Origin: Erigeron canadensis
Lineage: Eukaryota > Streptophyta > Magnoliopsida > Asterales > Asteraceae
Direction of reading: 5' to 3'
DNA: 64,000 nt
Assembly (NCBI RefSeq): GCF_010389155.1
Contig: NC_057765.1
Coordinates: 25,236,980 to 25,300,979 of the forward strand
Shown: in pieces, positions 34,281 through 44,959 of the stretch
Position numbering within the stretch: position 1 is the first letter of the stretch
Layout of the letters: the number at the start of each line of letters is the position of its first letter
Made by a program: the position numbers and the translations under genes
Notes under the pieces: generated by a model
What the model saw: the letters and a program-made list of their open reading frames with translations, nothing else
Database searches by the model: none
Told to the model about the DNA's origin: nothing

Positions 34281-35763
34281 TGATGTGTCATATTTTATAC
34301 CATTTTCCACGTGATTTTTAGACCAATTATTAGTTATTTTTATAGTTTTATATCCAACTTTCGATGCTTTGAGGGTGTGTTAAGTGTTTTTAGGTTGGAA
34401 ATTGATTAGACGAATGAATTGGTTGATTTTGATGACTTATGGAAGAAACGGGAGAAGGTTTCGGTTGAAATCAAGCGAAAGACGAAGAAAACGAATCCTG
34501 GACTTTATAACTCCCGTTACTGGAGTAATGGCCATTACAAAGGAAAATCATGAAACTCCTGCAACGGGCAGTTACTGTACTAACGGGCAGTTACTGTACT
34601 AACGGGCAGTTACTGGAGTAACGGCCGTTACAAGGAAGAAGGAAACTAACGACCAGTTAGCCCACTAACGGCCGTTACACGCTGTTTTTGTATACATAGA
34701 CGATTAGGGTTCAATTTTTATGACGAATTTTTGCATAAAAGTTCTTTAGTTTTCTCATAATTCTAAGCTTTTTGAGCAAACAAGTTGTTAGGGTTTTACA
34801 TCTTTGCACCTTTGGATTGTAATCATCATTGCTACCGGATTATCTTCAATCATTTCGGTATAATATGATTTCTTCTCTATTCGTTTGTTCTTGTGTTTTA
34901 ATTATGAGTAGCTAAATCTCTTACACCCGCTTGGGTAGTAATCATGTCATAGGGTCGAATTAATGTTGCTTGTGAGTGTTGAACAAGGTTTATATGTTTA
35001 ATCGAAGATCCACATTTATTTGGATTTAAATATTGTTTTCAACTTTTATATTAATTGATTGATAATTGTAATTAGAAGTTCGGGAAAAATCTATGTTATT
35101 GTCAATTGATTTATGAAACGGTTAATCAGTCTATAATTAACCTAAAATCGTTGGAGTTCGAGAGAAACCAACGATAAAGATTTTAAACAATTAAATTCAG
35201 TTCGAGTGAGTCAACGCTTATGATAGAGGGATCTAATTAGGCAAATAAGTAGTTCGGGAGAAAGCTTTTAAAGATTAAATCATAAAATCAACTTAGGTTC
35301 TTAATGCTTAATTGTTATGAGTAGAAATTAAGTGCCGGAGAAATAGTCATATCTAAAGCAATTAAAGTTTCAAGTATAACGGGAGTTCATCTTGTCTACC
35401 TTCTAAGTCGTTCAACAAAAGCAAGTAATATTTAGACCCGATGATTGACATGTGAGTTAATCTAAGTAGGTGTTCTTTTTAAATCTTTGTTAAGATTCCA
35501 CAACCAAATATTCTCTTGCGATTAATCCTATGAGATTACTGACTTTTCTTACTAACTTTTGCAACGTGGCAACTCGGCCACAAAACCCCCCTTTTTAATC
35601 TGAATCACTTTATTGTAACAATTGCTTAATAAGTCCTTGTGTTCGACCTCGGTTTACCAAGTCAACTATATTGCATACGAACGGGTTCACTGCCCGAAAG
35701 TGTGTAGTAGTCAGTACCTAGGTATTTCGTGTTTATAAATTTAAGACTAGAAAATACACATCA
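34281..35763 (+). mobile_element. 3' LTR of family B
   Basis: TGATGTGTCATATTTTA ... AAAATACACATCA, 1483 bp. Carries about eight TAACGG-type palindromic words at 34505-34680. The part from about 34553 pairs with 22893-24047. Confidence 0.85.
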
Positions 35764-36430
35764 GTTGAATATTATGGACAAGGACCTCAAGGTGATTGCA
35801 CACGGGTGCAACAAATGCGGAGAAATGCACTATACCGAAGATTGTGAAGAGGAGACCACTGAGCAAGTCAAATTTGTCCAGAACCAATACCGAGGAGGCT
35901 TTCAACGAGGACTATTTCAAAGAAATCCCGGTAATTCTAACTATAATGCAAATTATTCTTGAAATAACTTTGGTTCTTTTCAAAATAGGTGGCAAAGGAG
36001 TAATGGTCAACCCGAGCAACCAAAGGTGGAAAATGAAGTCAAGGAGGACCCTATTCCCAAGCTCACAAATATGATGGAGAAGTACATGGAGATGAATGAC
36101 AAAAGGCACGACTCCCTAGAGAAATACACAAGGTTCTTGGATGAGAAGATTAGTAACCTAGACCATAAAGTGGATGCGGTGACAAGAGACCAACAATCCG
36201 CGATTCTCGGGTTAGAAAAGAAGCTGGAAAAGATGATGGCATTGAATGCAAAGAGGGAAAATGGCATTCTCCCAAGTAATCCAAAACCGAATCCACTTGG
36301 AAACCCTAGTTTAAGTCAAAAGTACCAACCCTCGATCGGACGGAACGAGAATGTGAACGTCGTGTTCACCGAAGGTAATGACTCTACTATAAATTCTAAT
36401 TATTCTTGTGAAAGTTCCAATCAGGTATAG
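35764..36430 (+). pseudogene. Gag C-terminal half of family A
   Basis: Starts abruptly after the B LTR. Zinc knuckle CNKCGEMHYTEDC with the same short C-x2-C-x3-H-x4-C spacing as family B, then a Gly/Phe/Asn-rich stretch, then a coiled coil (EKYTRFLDEKISNLDHKVDAV). A TGA at 35960 (Trp position) and the TAG at 36428 interrupt an otherwise continuous frame. The N-terminal half of this gag is displaced to 42001-42681. Confidence 0.75.
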
Positions 36431-36489
36431 GTCATACGGAAGCAAAATAAAGATGAAACGGACGAAAAGGCAATTCTGGAATCTATCCA

Positions 36490-36620
36490 GAACCCACGAG
36501 CGCCGCTGGAAGTACCCTCCAGCGCCGCTGGTAACCCTATAGGTAACAACCAGCGCCGCTGGTAGCCCCCAGGTGAACCACCAGTGCCGCTCGCCTCTCA
36601 CCAGCGCCGTTGGTGAGTCC
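36490..36620. repeat. ACCAGCGCCGCTGGT word array inside gag-protease linker
   Basis: About five words (CCAGCGCCGCTGG and variants) in what should be coding linker. In the gag frame they create stop codons (GGTAG at two words), so the array postdates or disrupts coding here. Confidence 0.7.
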
Positions 36621-37027
36621 GTCAGTTCAGATTCACACAAAGTTTTGATTTCGGAAGAAGACCTAGGTACCCAACTCACATCCAAATGTAAAATGGAGGA
36701 TGGAGACGATTCGGGCAGAAGTGAAGAAGTTCAGAATCCCAACACACCGGACGACGGGAAAAATCAACCGCAAGCAACCGAAGATCCAGGAAGTTTTCTT
36801 ATCCCTTACACTATTAACAATGAGTATTTTTCGAGTGCATTAGCTGATTTAGGGTCAAGTATTAATGTAATGCCCACGGCTGTTTATGAAAGACTTACCC
36901 TAGGTTTGCTAAAACCCACCAACATTAGCATTCGGTTAGCCGATCAGACTTACCGACAACCCAAGGGGATTGTCGAATAGGTCCATGTCAAGGTTAAGGA
37001 CTTAGAATTTTGGACTGAGTTTTTGTG
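36573..37027 (+). pseudogene. Retropepsin, N-terminal half (family A)
   Basis: EDPGSFLIPYTI leads into the protease active-site segment ADLGSSINVMPTAVYERL, in which DLGS is the Athila version of the D-T/S-G triad, then LADQTYRQPKGIVE. A TAG at 36978 (Asp/Glu region) and another TAG near 37037 in this frame break it. The rest of the protease continues in the next frame. Confidence 0.75.
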
Positions 37028-37915
37028 CTTGATTCGGTAGATGGAATAGATACGCCTGTAATTCTAGGTCGACCATTTTTGCATATTGCCGATGTAACCA
37101 TCCATGTTCTTAAACGAGAAATATCATTGTCCGATGGGAAAAATATGGTCAAAGTATCTGACTTAGATAAGGGAATTGAAGTGACAAAAGAAGAATGTCT
37201 TAGTATGGAGATAAGAAATAACGATCAAGGTCATAATAAACAAACTCTAAAAGGAAAACGTGAGAATAGGATAACCTATGAATGCTTTAGGAATCTAAGG
37301 GAGAAGAAGGAGAAAATAGAAGAACAGTTAAGAAAGGGGAGAGAAGTAGCTAATAGAATTAGAAAGATCTTAGGAAATATGAAATGGGAGGAACGTATAG
37401 CTGAACTTGAAAGAGACAAAATGAATGAAGTAATGGCTAGAGAGCCCTACGGCAAGTTTTATGGAGACCCTAGCATATTTCAAATCCCCAGCCACATCAA
37501 CTCCGTCTGTTTTGAAAATACCTACCTAGACTTTAGGTTCACCTCTAACATTTTTCCCCTAAGAATTTTCGAGGACCTCATATTAGGCAGTACGAACACA
37601 GCTAAACGAGAAGACTTAGAAATTAGGTTAGTAGGAGGAGAAAAGGTTCTAACTAAAGGTCTTTTCAAAGATGTGGTCATAAATGTAGGTGGACTAGATA
37701 TCCCGACCGACTTCTGTATAGTCGAAGATGACTCGATGACAAGGGATCATATCATTTTGGGACAACCGTTTTTACTCTCAGTAGGATCATTGGTTAACGT
37801 GAAAGCAAAGAAGATGACAATGACCTTAGGATTTAACCAAGTAGTTATCATCAAGGAAGACATTAGTGATTTAAACCCATTTGGAACTAAGTGTAAAACT
37901 AGAAGCTACATTTAG
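37025..37915 (+). CDS. Retropepsin C-terminus plus second, inactive retropepsin-like domain (family A)
   Basis: A 296-codon frame without stops. It opens with the flap/C-terminal half of the protease (DTPVILGRPFLHIADVTI). A basic, helical linker follows (REKKEKIEEQLRKGREVANRIRK). A second protease-like module then aligns segment by segment: DFRFTSNIFPLRIFEDLILG stands where DLGSSINVMPTAVYERLTLG stands in the first, and DHIILGQPFLLSVGSLVNVK repeats the ILGxPF block. The second module lacks the catalytic D-[TSL]-G triad, so it cannot be an active protease by known chemistry. No RT follows. Confidence 0.7.
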   Translation: MLDSVDGIDTPVILGRPFLHIADVTIHVLKREISLSDGKNMVKVSDLDKGIEVTKEECLSMEIRNNDQGHNKQTLKGKRENRITYECFRNLREKKEKIEEQLRKGREVANRIRKILGNMKWEERIAELERDKMNEVMAREPYGKFYGDPSIFQIPSHINSVCFENTYLDFRFTSNIFPLRIFEDLILGSTNTAKREDLEIRLVGGEKVLTKGLFKDVVINVGGLDIPTDFCIVEDDSMTRDHIILGQPFLLSVGSLVNVKAKKMTMTLGFNQVVIIKEDISDLNPFGTKCKTRSYI

Positions 37916-38067
37916 GAGAGCAAGAAAAGGAGGATAGAATCACACCCTAGGGATAGATCAGACCTTTACATCAAAACACTAACGGGTGCCGGCCCTAGGC
38001 CTAACCTGTACTCCTCAACCTAGTTCCTAGACCAAGTCCGGCTGAAGACTCGTTAAACTTAACGCTT
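37916..38067 (+). other. Junction where RT, RNase H and integrase would lie in family A
   Basis: Only about 150 non-coding bases separate the protease-like ORF from the conserved post-pol GACTCGTTAA...CGCTTC block. Pol is absent rather than decayed. Confidence 0.7.
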
Positions 38068-38085
38068 CTTGGGAGGCAACCCAAG
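38068..38085 (+). other. Post-pol RNA stem-loop (family A)
   Basis: CTTGGG-AGGCAA-CCCAAG, same loop as 29200-29217. The third stem pair is T-A here and C-G there. Confidence 0.75.
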
Positions 38086-40089
38086 CAGTAATTTTTATTT
38101 TTATTTTTCATTTTTAGGAAATTGTGACTAATTGCAACTAAGTGATTGTTTTAAATTTTATCATTAATTTGTGATATTTTATGAAAATGTTATGAGTATC
38201 ACAGATGCAAGCTTTCGGAGATTGAAGAAACAAGTAACTGATTGCAATCGTATTTTATGTTTTTATTTTTCGTTTTTGTTTTTAGCTCATATTTTTCCAG
38301 TTTGATAAATTGATCGAAGTGTGCAGAAGTATATTGCTTTGTAGTCTGAAGGAAACCATGCACTTGGCTAAAAGCTAAGTGTGGGGGAGTTCGAGCATCA
38401 AATCGCAGAAGAAATCAGATTTCGGAAGATGTACAGGAGCCATGAGCGCTGCTAGTCAAGAACCAGCGCCGCTGGCATCACCACCAGCGCCGCTACTCAC
38501 TATCTAGTGCCACTGCATGCTCAGAATCCACCACCAGCGCCGCTTGGAACCTCACCAGCGCCGCTGGTCACCACCAGTACCACTTTTCGCCCCCATCAAC
38601 ATCGTTTACAACTCCGTTTTGCACACCAGATCGCCAAAAATACAAAAAAAAAATCAGAAAACCCAATAATCCAAAAAAAAATTAAAAATCAGAAAATACC
38701 AAAAAGAAAAGAAGATGGAGAAGCAACCATGGATCGCCATCAAACGGAGAGGACTGAAGTTATCAAAAGCTCATCATGTTCAAGTCGCTCCACAAAATGC
38801 CATCTTCAAACAATAATCATGCAATTTCAGACCGGAGAAGTTTCGTTAATCCTTTTACTCCTAAGTTTTACGTGTTTTTCCTATTACTCTTTCTTATGTA
38901 GTAAACGAGGGCGTTGTACAATTTAAGTGTGGGGGGCTGGAATATGAAAAACCTTGGTCAAATTGTTTGATTTTAAACAAGTTTTCTACTACTTATTTCA
39001 TGCAAATCTTAAGTTTTAAGTGTCTGAAAACTATTTTGAGAATATAAGCTTTGTAAGTAGACAAAAGATGACGATAATTAATCAACATTAGCTTGGTAGG
39101 ATGAACGGTTAGTTAGAATTGTTAGCTTAACTATAGATTTGTGGTTGTTCATGCTTCCAACTGGATTAGAGCTTAGATTGAAACTGTATGCGATTATGTT
39201 TGTCATAGCACACTTAACCGGACTTTAATACACCTAGCAATTTAGAGCTATTTAGTCATTAGCATAGGTATATTAATTGGACATAATATATGTGCTTGTG
39301 TAGGAACTAGTTTAGATGTATGGTTTACCTTAGATCTTACACTATTTAATGAGAACTAGTTGCATGCGGAGTAGGATTATGAGTCATCTGGGATCTCTGA
39401 TAATATCTATTGCATGAATAATGTAGTAAATTTTAAAGCAAAGGCAATCAGTAGATTAAATAAAAGTTCAAAGAACTATTAACGAGTAAAATCTATATAA
39501 ATGCATCAAGTTATGTCGCTCTGTGCGTGGGGAACCACCGACCTGTTACCGCTGTCATGATGTAAAACTTTTAGTTGAGTTATGTCGTTCTGCGCGTGAG
39601 GAATCACCGACCTGTCACCGTTGTCTCAATTATTAAAGATGATAATATTGTATGACTGCTTTTGTATCTAGCTAGCAAATATGACTGTAGTGTAGGAGTA
39701 TATATAAGTAGTGACTCACAAGTACACATGCCTTTGAAATATAAATGCCTTGCTAGTAGCTAGTAGTTCTGATTGCTTTACAAACTTGAAATAAGTGCTT
39801 AACTAGTCTACAAAAGGTAGTAAGATTGAGCTGTAAGACATGTGGAAGTATAGAATTGTTTTAAAGGTATTAACACAAATTAAAAGTTAGCTTTTGGTTT
39901 TGATTGACTGATTATCTAACCTCTAGCTATAGCTTACTGATTTTGTCTAAAGCTTTCTCAAAATCATTTTGCATGACTATACTTTCAAATGAATTAGATA
40001 TAGTAGAATACTTTAACTCTTAAAATGTCCACTCATCAATTGTTTTATTTTTCTTGGACTATTTGCTTGAGGACAAGCAAAAGCTTAAG
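38086..40089 (+). other. Family A 3' non-coding region
   Basis: Holds another CCAGCGCCGCTGG array (38450-38590), an internal polypurine-like AAGTGTGGGGGGCTGG (about 38928), a second AAGTGTGGGGGAG (about 38381), and a 46-bp direct repeat (39511-39556 and 39580-39625, core CACCGACCTGT). The 139-codon frame at 38507 includes the array and is not a believable protein. Confidence 0.65.
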
Positions 40090-40101
40090 TATGGGGGTAT
40101 A
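40090..40101 (+). other. Family A polypurine tract
   Basis: AAGTATGGGGGTATA immediately before TGATGAGCG, after the TTGAGGACAAGCAAA motif. Confidence 0.7.
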
Positions 40102-41674
40102 TGATGAGCGTCCATTTTGTGATAAAACCCCTAAAGAAAGGCTTCATTTCTATGCTTAAATGAGTTATTATTCCGGAACTATTGGTACTTAATGAATGAT
40201 GTGATTATGTAGGTTCCCGGAAGATGTGAGAGAAGGTAAGTGACATCATGTGACTCAAGAAGGAAGCCTATAAAGTTACAAGACACAAAGAAGTGGTTCG
40301 GGAGCCAAACGAAGACACAAGTGTAAGACAGCGCCGCTGATACTCACCAGCGTCCGCTCCCCAGCCAACCAGCGCCGCTACTCGTTCACCAGCGGCCGCT
40401 CCTTGACCAACCAGCGTCGCTAGCCCAAGGAAGCCCAGGACCAACGTCGCTGGTCAGCCCACCAGCGCCGCTGGTCGGCCCAGATCTGAAATCGACTTTA
40501 ACACCTATTTAAGTCGAACTAATCCTCAAAACCCTCAGAGAGAGCCGATTTAGCAGCCCTAGCCGCCCAGGAATAACCCTAGATCGAAATTGCAGATTCC
40601 AAGAAGGTTTCGGAGCATCTAAACACCTTCCGATCTTCACTCTTGGTCTAGATCTTTCATCTTTATTTACTCTTTGTTATTGAACTATGTCTTTTATCTT
40701 CTCAGACTTTGTTATTCCTTTAATAATGCTAGGCTAGTAGGCTGAATACTTTTTTGGATCAATGTGATCATGTAGACGCTTATTGTTTTAATGTGTTTGT
40801 TTAGATTCTGTTGGAGTGTGCTTTACTGTTTATCGTAGATCCATGTGTATTAGTAATTCATGTTGCTATTGGTTTTATATTTGAACATATTAGTTTAATT
40901 CTAACGGTTGTCTATGATCATGTACTAGGAGTAATATGCTAGGACAGAAGACAACTAGTCGGTCTATAACTAGAAGTAAAAAGTGATTCACTTGTAACCG
41001 AGGGATCCAGAACCATAGTAAGTAGGATGAATTGAACATTAAGCTTAACAATACCAGACGCGATCCTTTGACTTGGAAATGAGCACTGTGGTTACCGGAG
41101 GGAATTATATCTGGTCATGGCTTAAGAACCAGGTGATTAAAAGAAGAATTAGTAACACAAACTTTAGGTCATAATGCTTAAAACAATGAATCTAGCGAGA
41201 ATTTGTTTTAATGGGTAGTTACAGTCTAGCGACAGCACTACTGACTAGGTAAAGTGAATCTAATGAGAATTTGAATCGTGATTAAGTTTCCAACATGCTA
41301 ACAAACCAGTAAGATAGTATTTGGTCGTACCATGAGATCGGAGATGCCAAACAAGTATTTTAATTTAATTACTGTTATTTGCTTTTTCCAAACTATTTTC
41401 AGATTAGCCTCTCGCTGCAAAGCGCGTGGTTAGATTTTATTTATATTACTGTCAAAAGTATTAGTTTATTAGGAGTTAGTGACAAACCCCCAAACAAACT
41501 AGAATTACACATACTACTAGATTAGGTAACGCAACGCGTCCCTGCGAACGATCATGTAACTTACCACTAGGCTATATTGCATTGACCGGGTTCTCTGCTC
41601 GTTAAAGTATGTATTAGTTTAGATAGTTACTTGTACAACATAAATTTAAAGAAAAGAATAAAACACCACCATCA
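40102..41674 (+). mobile_element. Complete LTR of family A
   Basis: TGATGAGCGTCC ... AACACCACCATCA, 1573 bp, the only full A LTR in the window. CCAGCG-type array at 40330-40480. Confidence 0.85.
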
Positions 41675-41681
41675 AGTCTTT

Positions 41682-41699
41682 TGGCACCGTTGCTGGGGA
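41682..41699 (+). other. Family A primer-binding site (tRNA-Asp type)
   Basis: TGGCACCGTTGCTGGGGA, two mismatches from the tRNA-Asp complement, 7 bp after the LTR. Confidence 0.7.
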
Positions 41700-42000
41700 C
41701 GCGATGCATTCTTGGTTTAGTAGTGTAGTTCAATCCTACTTGGTGTTTCGGCACGAAGTAGTTACTTTTCAGTATTTCATTTTAGGTCAAATTAGGTTAA
41801 ATTGAAAATTAGGTCAAATTAGGTTAAAATTAGGGTTAGCTTAATTAGTTTGCATTTTCATTTTTCTTTAAAATTAAAAATCCAAAAATATTTTTGTTTT
41901 TCATTTTTCTAGTTTAAGTAGTTAATATAGTTTTTCATCTTTAGTTTTATATTGGTGTGTTGATCTTTTTCTTGAGTTTTGTAGGATATTTAGGTGGTTA

Positions 42001-42681
42001 ATGCGTTTGAGATCCGGAATGGTCATAAGACGTAACTTGACAAGCCTAAGTAGACTCAGACGAAGGAAGAGACTTTACAGATCCAACTCGACCCCCGTAG
42101 GTAATTTAGAACACCTATTAAACCTAGAAGACTCATTAGGAACAACTGAAACCATGTCTCAACCAAACTCGCCTAGAGGTGTAACTGACGATTTCGACCG
42201 ATCGATGATGGAAAGGACAAGAGCCGTAGCACCGACGCCAGGATCGGCTATAGTCTTACCCCATTTAAGGGATTCATTTTCAGTCAAAGGACACCACCTT
42301 AAGCTAATTCAGGATAACCAGTTCGACGACCGAGCAAATTTCGACCCTCACAAGCATGTGAGCAAGTTCACTAGTTTATGCAAGATGTTCAAGTATGGAG
42401 GAAACGTCACCGATGACGATGTGCAACTTAGCTTATTTTCGTCTTCTCTCACCGGAGAGGCTCGTGCTTGGTTCGATGAGCTCGATGAAGGTACCATTAC
42501 CACATGGAATCAACTTCGCGAGGAGTTTGTTTCGCGATTCTTTCCCCCGAGTTTAGCTAGGAAAATGCTTCGAGACATCAAAGCTTTCAAGCAAGACGAA
42601 GGAGAATCACTAGTTGTTGCATGGAAAAGGCTTAGGGAGATGATCAGAAACTGTCACGGGAATGGACTTAGCAATGCTTAA
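42001..42681 (+). pseudogene. Gag N-terminal half of family A
   Basis: MRLRSGMVIRR start, a basic region, then the gag core HKHVSKFTSLCKMF, GEARAWFDELDEG, WNQLREEFVSRFFPP and WKRLREMIRNCHGN. An open frame of 226 codons stops only because the sequence switches into LTR at the shared word AATGCTTAAAACAATGAATC. Together with 35764-36430 it covers most of a gag. Confidence 0.8.
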
Positions 42682-43173
42682 AACAATGAATCTAACAAGA
42701 ATTTGTTTTAATGGGTAGTATTAGTCTAGCGACAGCACTACTAACTAGGTAAAGTGAATCTAACGAGAATCTGAACCGTGATTAATTTTCCAACAGGCTA
42801 ACAAACTAGTAAGATAGTATTTGGCCGTACCATGAGATCGGAGATACCAAACAAGTATTTTAATTTAATTATTGTTATTTTTTTTTCCAAACTATTTTCA
42901 GATTAGCCTCTCGCTGCAAAGCGCGTGGTTAGATTTTATTTATTTTACTGTCAAAAGTATTAGTTTATTAGGAGTTAGTGACAAACCCCCAAACAAACTA
43001 GAATTACACGTACTACTAGATTAGGTAACGCAACGCGTCCCTGTGAACGATCCTGTAACTTACCACTAGGCTATATTGCATTGACCGGGTTCTCTGCTCG
43101 TTAAAGTGTGTGTTAGTTTAGATAGTTACTTGTACAACATAATTTTAAAGACAAAAATAAAACACCACCATCA
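42674..43173 (+). mobile_element. Partial 3' LTR tail of family A
   Basis: Matches 41175-41674 nearly base for base and ends CACCACCATCA directly before GATTT. The first about 1070 bp of the LTR and most of the internal region are missing. Confidence 0.85.
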
Positions 43174-43610
43174 GATTTCGAGACTGATAAAGATGATTCA
43201 AAATATTAGTTGGGATACGTCTTCATTTTAAATGAAGACATGGTGGAAGCTTTAAGCTTAAAGCAAACCACAATTGTTGTGTATGTAACAGAATCTGAGT
43301 ATATTGTCGTCTCAAAGAAGACGACATGAAGGTTATCTGGATTAGAAAGTTTATTTTTGGATTTTAACATGATCATCCTCAAATAAAACCTATGGATATG
43401 TACTGTGACAATACGGGAGCAATTATCATTGCCAATGAACCTAGGGTTCAAAAGGGTGCCAGACATTACTTAAGAAGATATCACTACGTTCGTGAGCAAA
43501 TCGAACCGCGTGGAATCAAATTACTCAAAGTTCACATAGATTATAACTTAGCGGATCCTTTTACAAAGGCATTGTCAAAGGAAAGATCAATAAGTATGTC
43601 GTGGTCATAG
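43174..43610 (+). pseudogene. Copia RNase H, second half of the split element
   Basis: Resumes with the duplicated GATTT and the FETDKDDSK motif, then an open stretch with DMYCDNTGAIIIANEPRVQ, ARHYLRRYHYVREQIE and HIDYNLADPFTKALSK, the usual C-terminus of copia pol. Stops and frameshifts occur in 43174-43390. Confidence 0.8.
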
Positions 43611-44472
43611 GTTATTGCTAGTTATATCATGTAAATCTGTTGTTGGTATTTGGATAATGGGATGTTAAACAATTGTTATTTTCAATAAATGAATTTTTAT
43701 ACGCGGTATAAGTGCTTTCATTTTATAATAATTGTGTCCTATATTTGCATTTTTAGATCCATGAATATTTTAAATATTCTAAATGTCTATTGTCGATTAA
43801 TTATATGGGAATATGATTAAAGTAAGACAATTGTGAGAGATTGGTGAAGGGAATATTTTGAAGATGGTAGATTTCGTACCAAACTCATGTGATATTCAAA
43901 GTGAATATTGGACTTACCCCACAGAACGAATTATCATTTTATGGATCGGCGTCATTAAATGAAATTCGTGAAATGGTTACTTTGTTTATCCTTTGACTTG
44001 AGATACAAGTGAGTTATGCTTGTGTGGATTGCATTTTTAGATATAGTTCCCAACTGTCCTGAACAAGGTAGTAATAAAGGGCTATTTTCAGAAATGTTAA
44101 GAAACGACATGGCCAGACACTTGTAGTCAATACAAGATTTGTTCCTTCAACTTGCAACTGAAGTATGATACCATTTGGCTCCCTTAGTAATTAATTTAAG
44201 ATGTTTGTGTGGCCACACCCAAATTAACTCAAGAGGTAGTCTTGACTAATTTGGTAATCTTGATTGATTGTAGAAATGAGAAACATAATCGTTAATTTAT
44301 GAAATGACATTGATCCATATTCATAATTAACAAGGGTATCTGAACAAAGGGATATTAAAGATTAAATTATTTCAAATTGGCAAATTTAAGAAATTATTCT
44401 TAAATATTTCTGGTAGTATTGGCGTGTTGCTAGACGCTAACCAATGTTATAGCTTTTATATATAACATGGTC
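43611..44472 (+). other. Copia 3' non-coding region
   Basis: No gene. Lies between the end of pol and the polypurine tract. Confidence 0.6.
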
Positions 44473-44482
44473 AAGTGGGAGC
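44473..44482 (+). other. Copia polypurine tract
   Basis: CAAGTGGGAGC immediately before TGTCGGAGTG, the standard copia arrangement. Confidence 0.7.
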
Positions 44483-44600
44483 TGTCGGAGTGTGATCATG
44501 TTAAATAATAAACGCATGTCCGGAAATAATTTAAGCTTACGGGGTCACACGAAATGACACAGTAACTATATACTATTATTTATTATATTAATATAATATA
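44483..44600 (+). mobile_element. Truncated 3' LTR of copia element
   Basis: TGTCGGAGTGTGATCATG and the following about 115 bp match 16604 onward, then the sequence breaks into a Helitron-like end. The remaining about 720 bp of LTR are missing, so the copia target duplication cannot be tested. Confidence 0.75.
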
Positions 44601-44645
44601 ACTAGAATGAAGGCCCGTGCGTTGCACGACCGGGCTTCACGGTTG
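44601..44645 (-). mobile_element. Helitron-type 3' terminus, reversed
   Basis: ACTAGAATGAAGGCCCGTGC followed by GTTGCACG and CGGGCTTC. It forms a strong hairpin with nested GCCCG/CGGGC and CGTGC/GCACG pairs. The far end of this element was not located. Confidence 0.5.
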
Positions 44646-44959
44646 TTTTGTACGTTTGTAACATTTTCATTAGTTTTTGTTCCGGATCTCAAACTTTAAA
44701 GTTTTTTCATAATTTTTTCCTCTGCTATTTATATCATTTTTCTTACCAGTTTTGGCATATCATCAACAGTGTTTACACCAAACCGATTTTAAAAACCAAC
44801 GACGGGGTGCCTATAATAAGTTGATTTAGAAAGCAATAGAACCGTTGAGAGCCCTCTTATATTATGTCTATAAGGAATCCTTTGAGGTTGCATAGTATTG
44901 TCATACACTAACTAATCATAGGACAAAATAAAGTCCCAAACCAACCGCTTAGTGATAAA

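Noticed and set aside
38507..38926. 139-codon frame after family A pol
   Set aside because: Begins in the word array and continues through A-rich non-coding sequence; no conserved domain.
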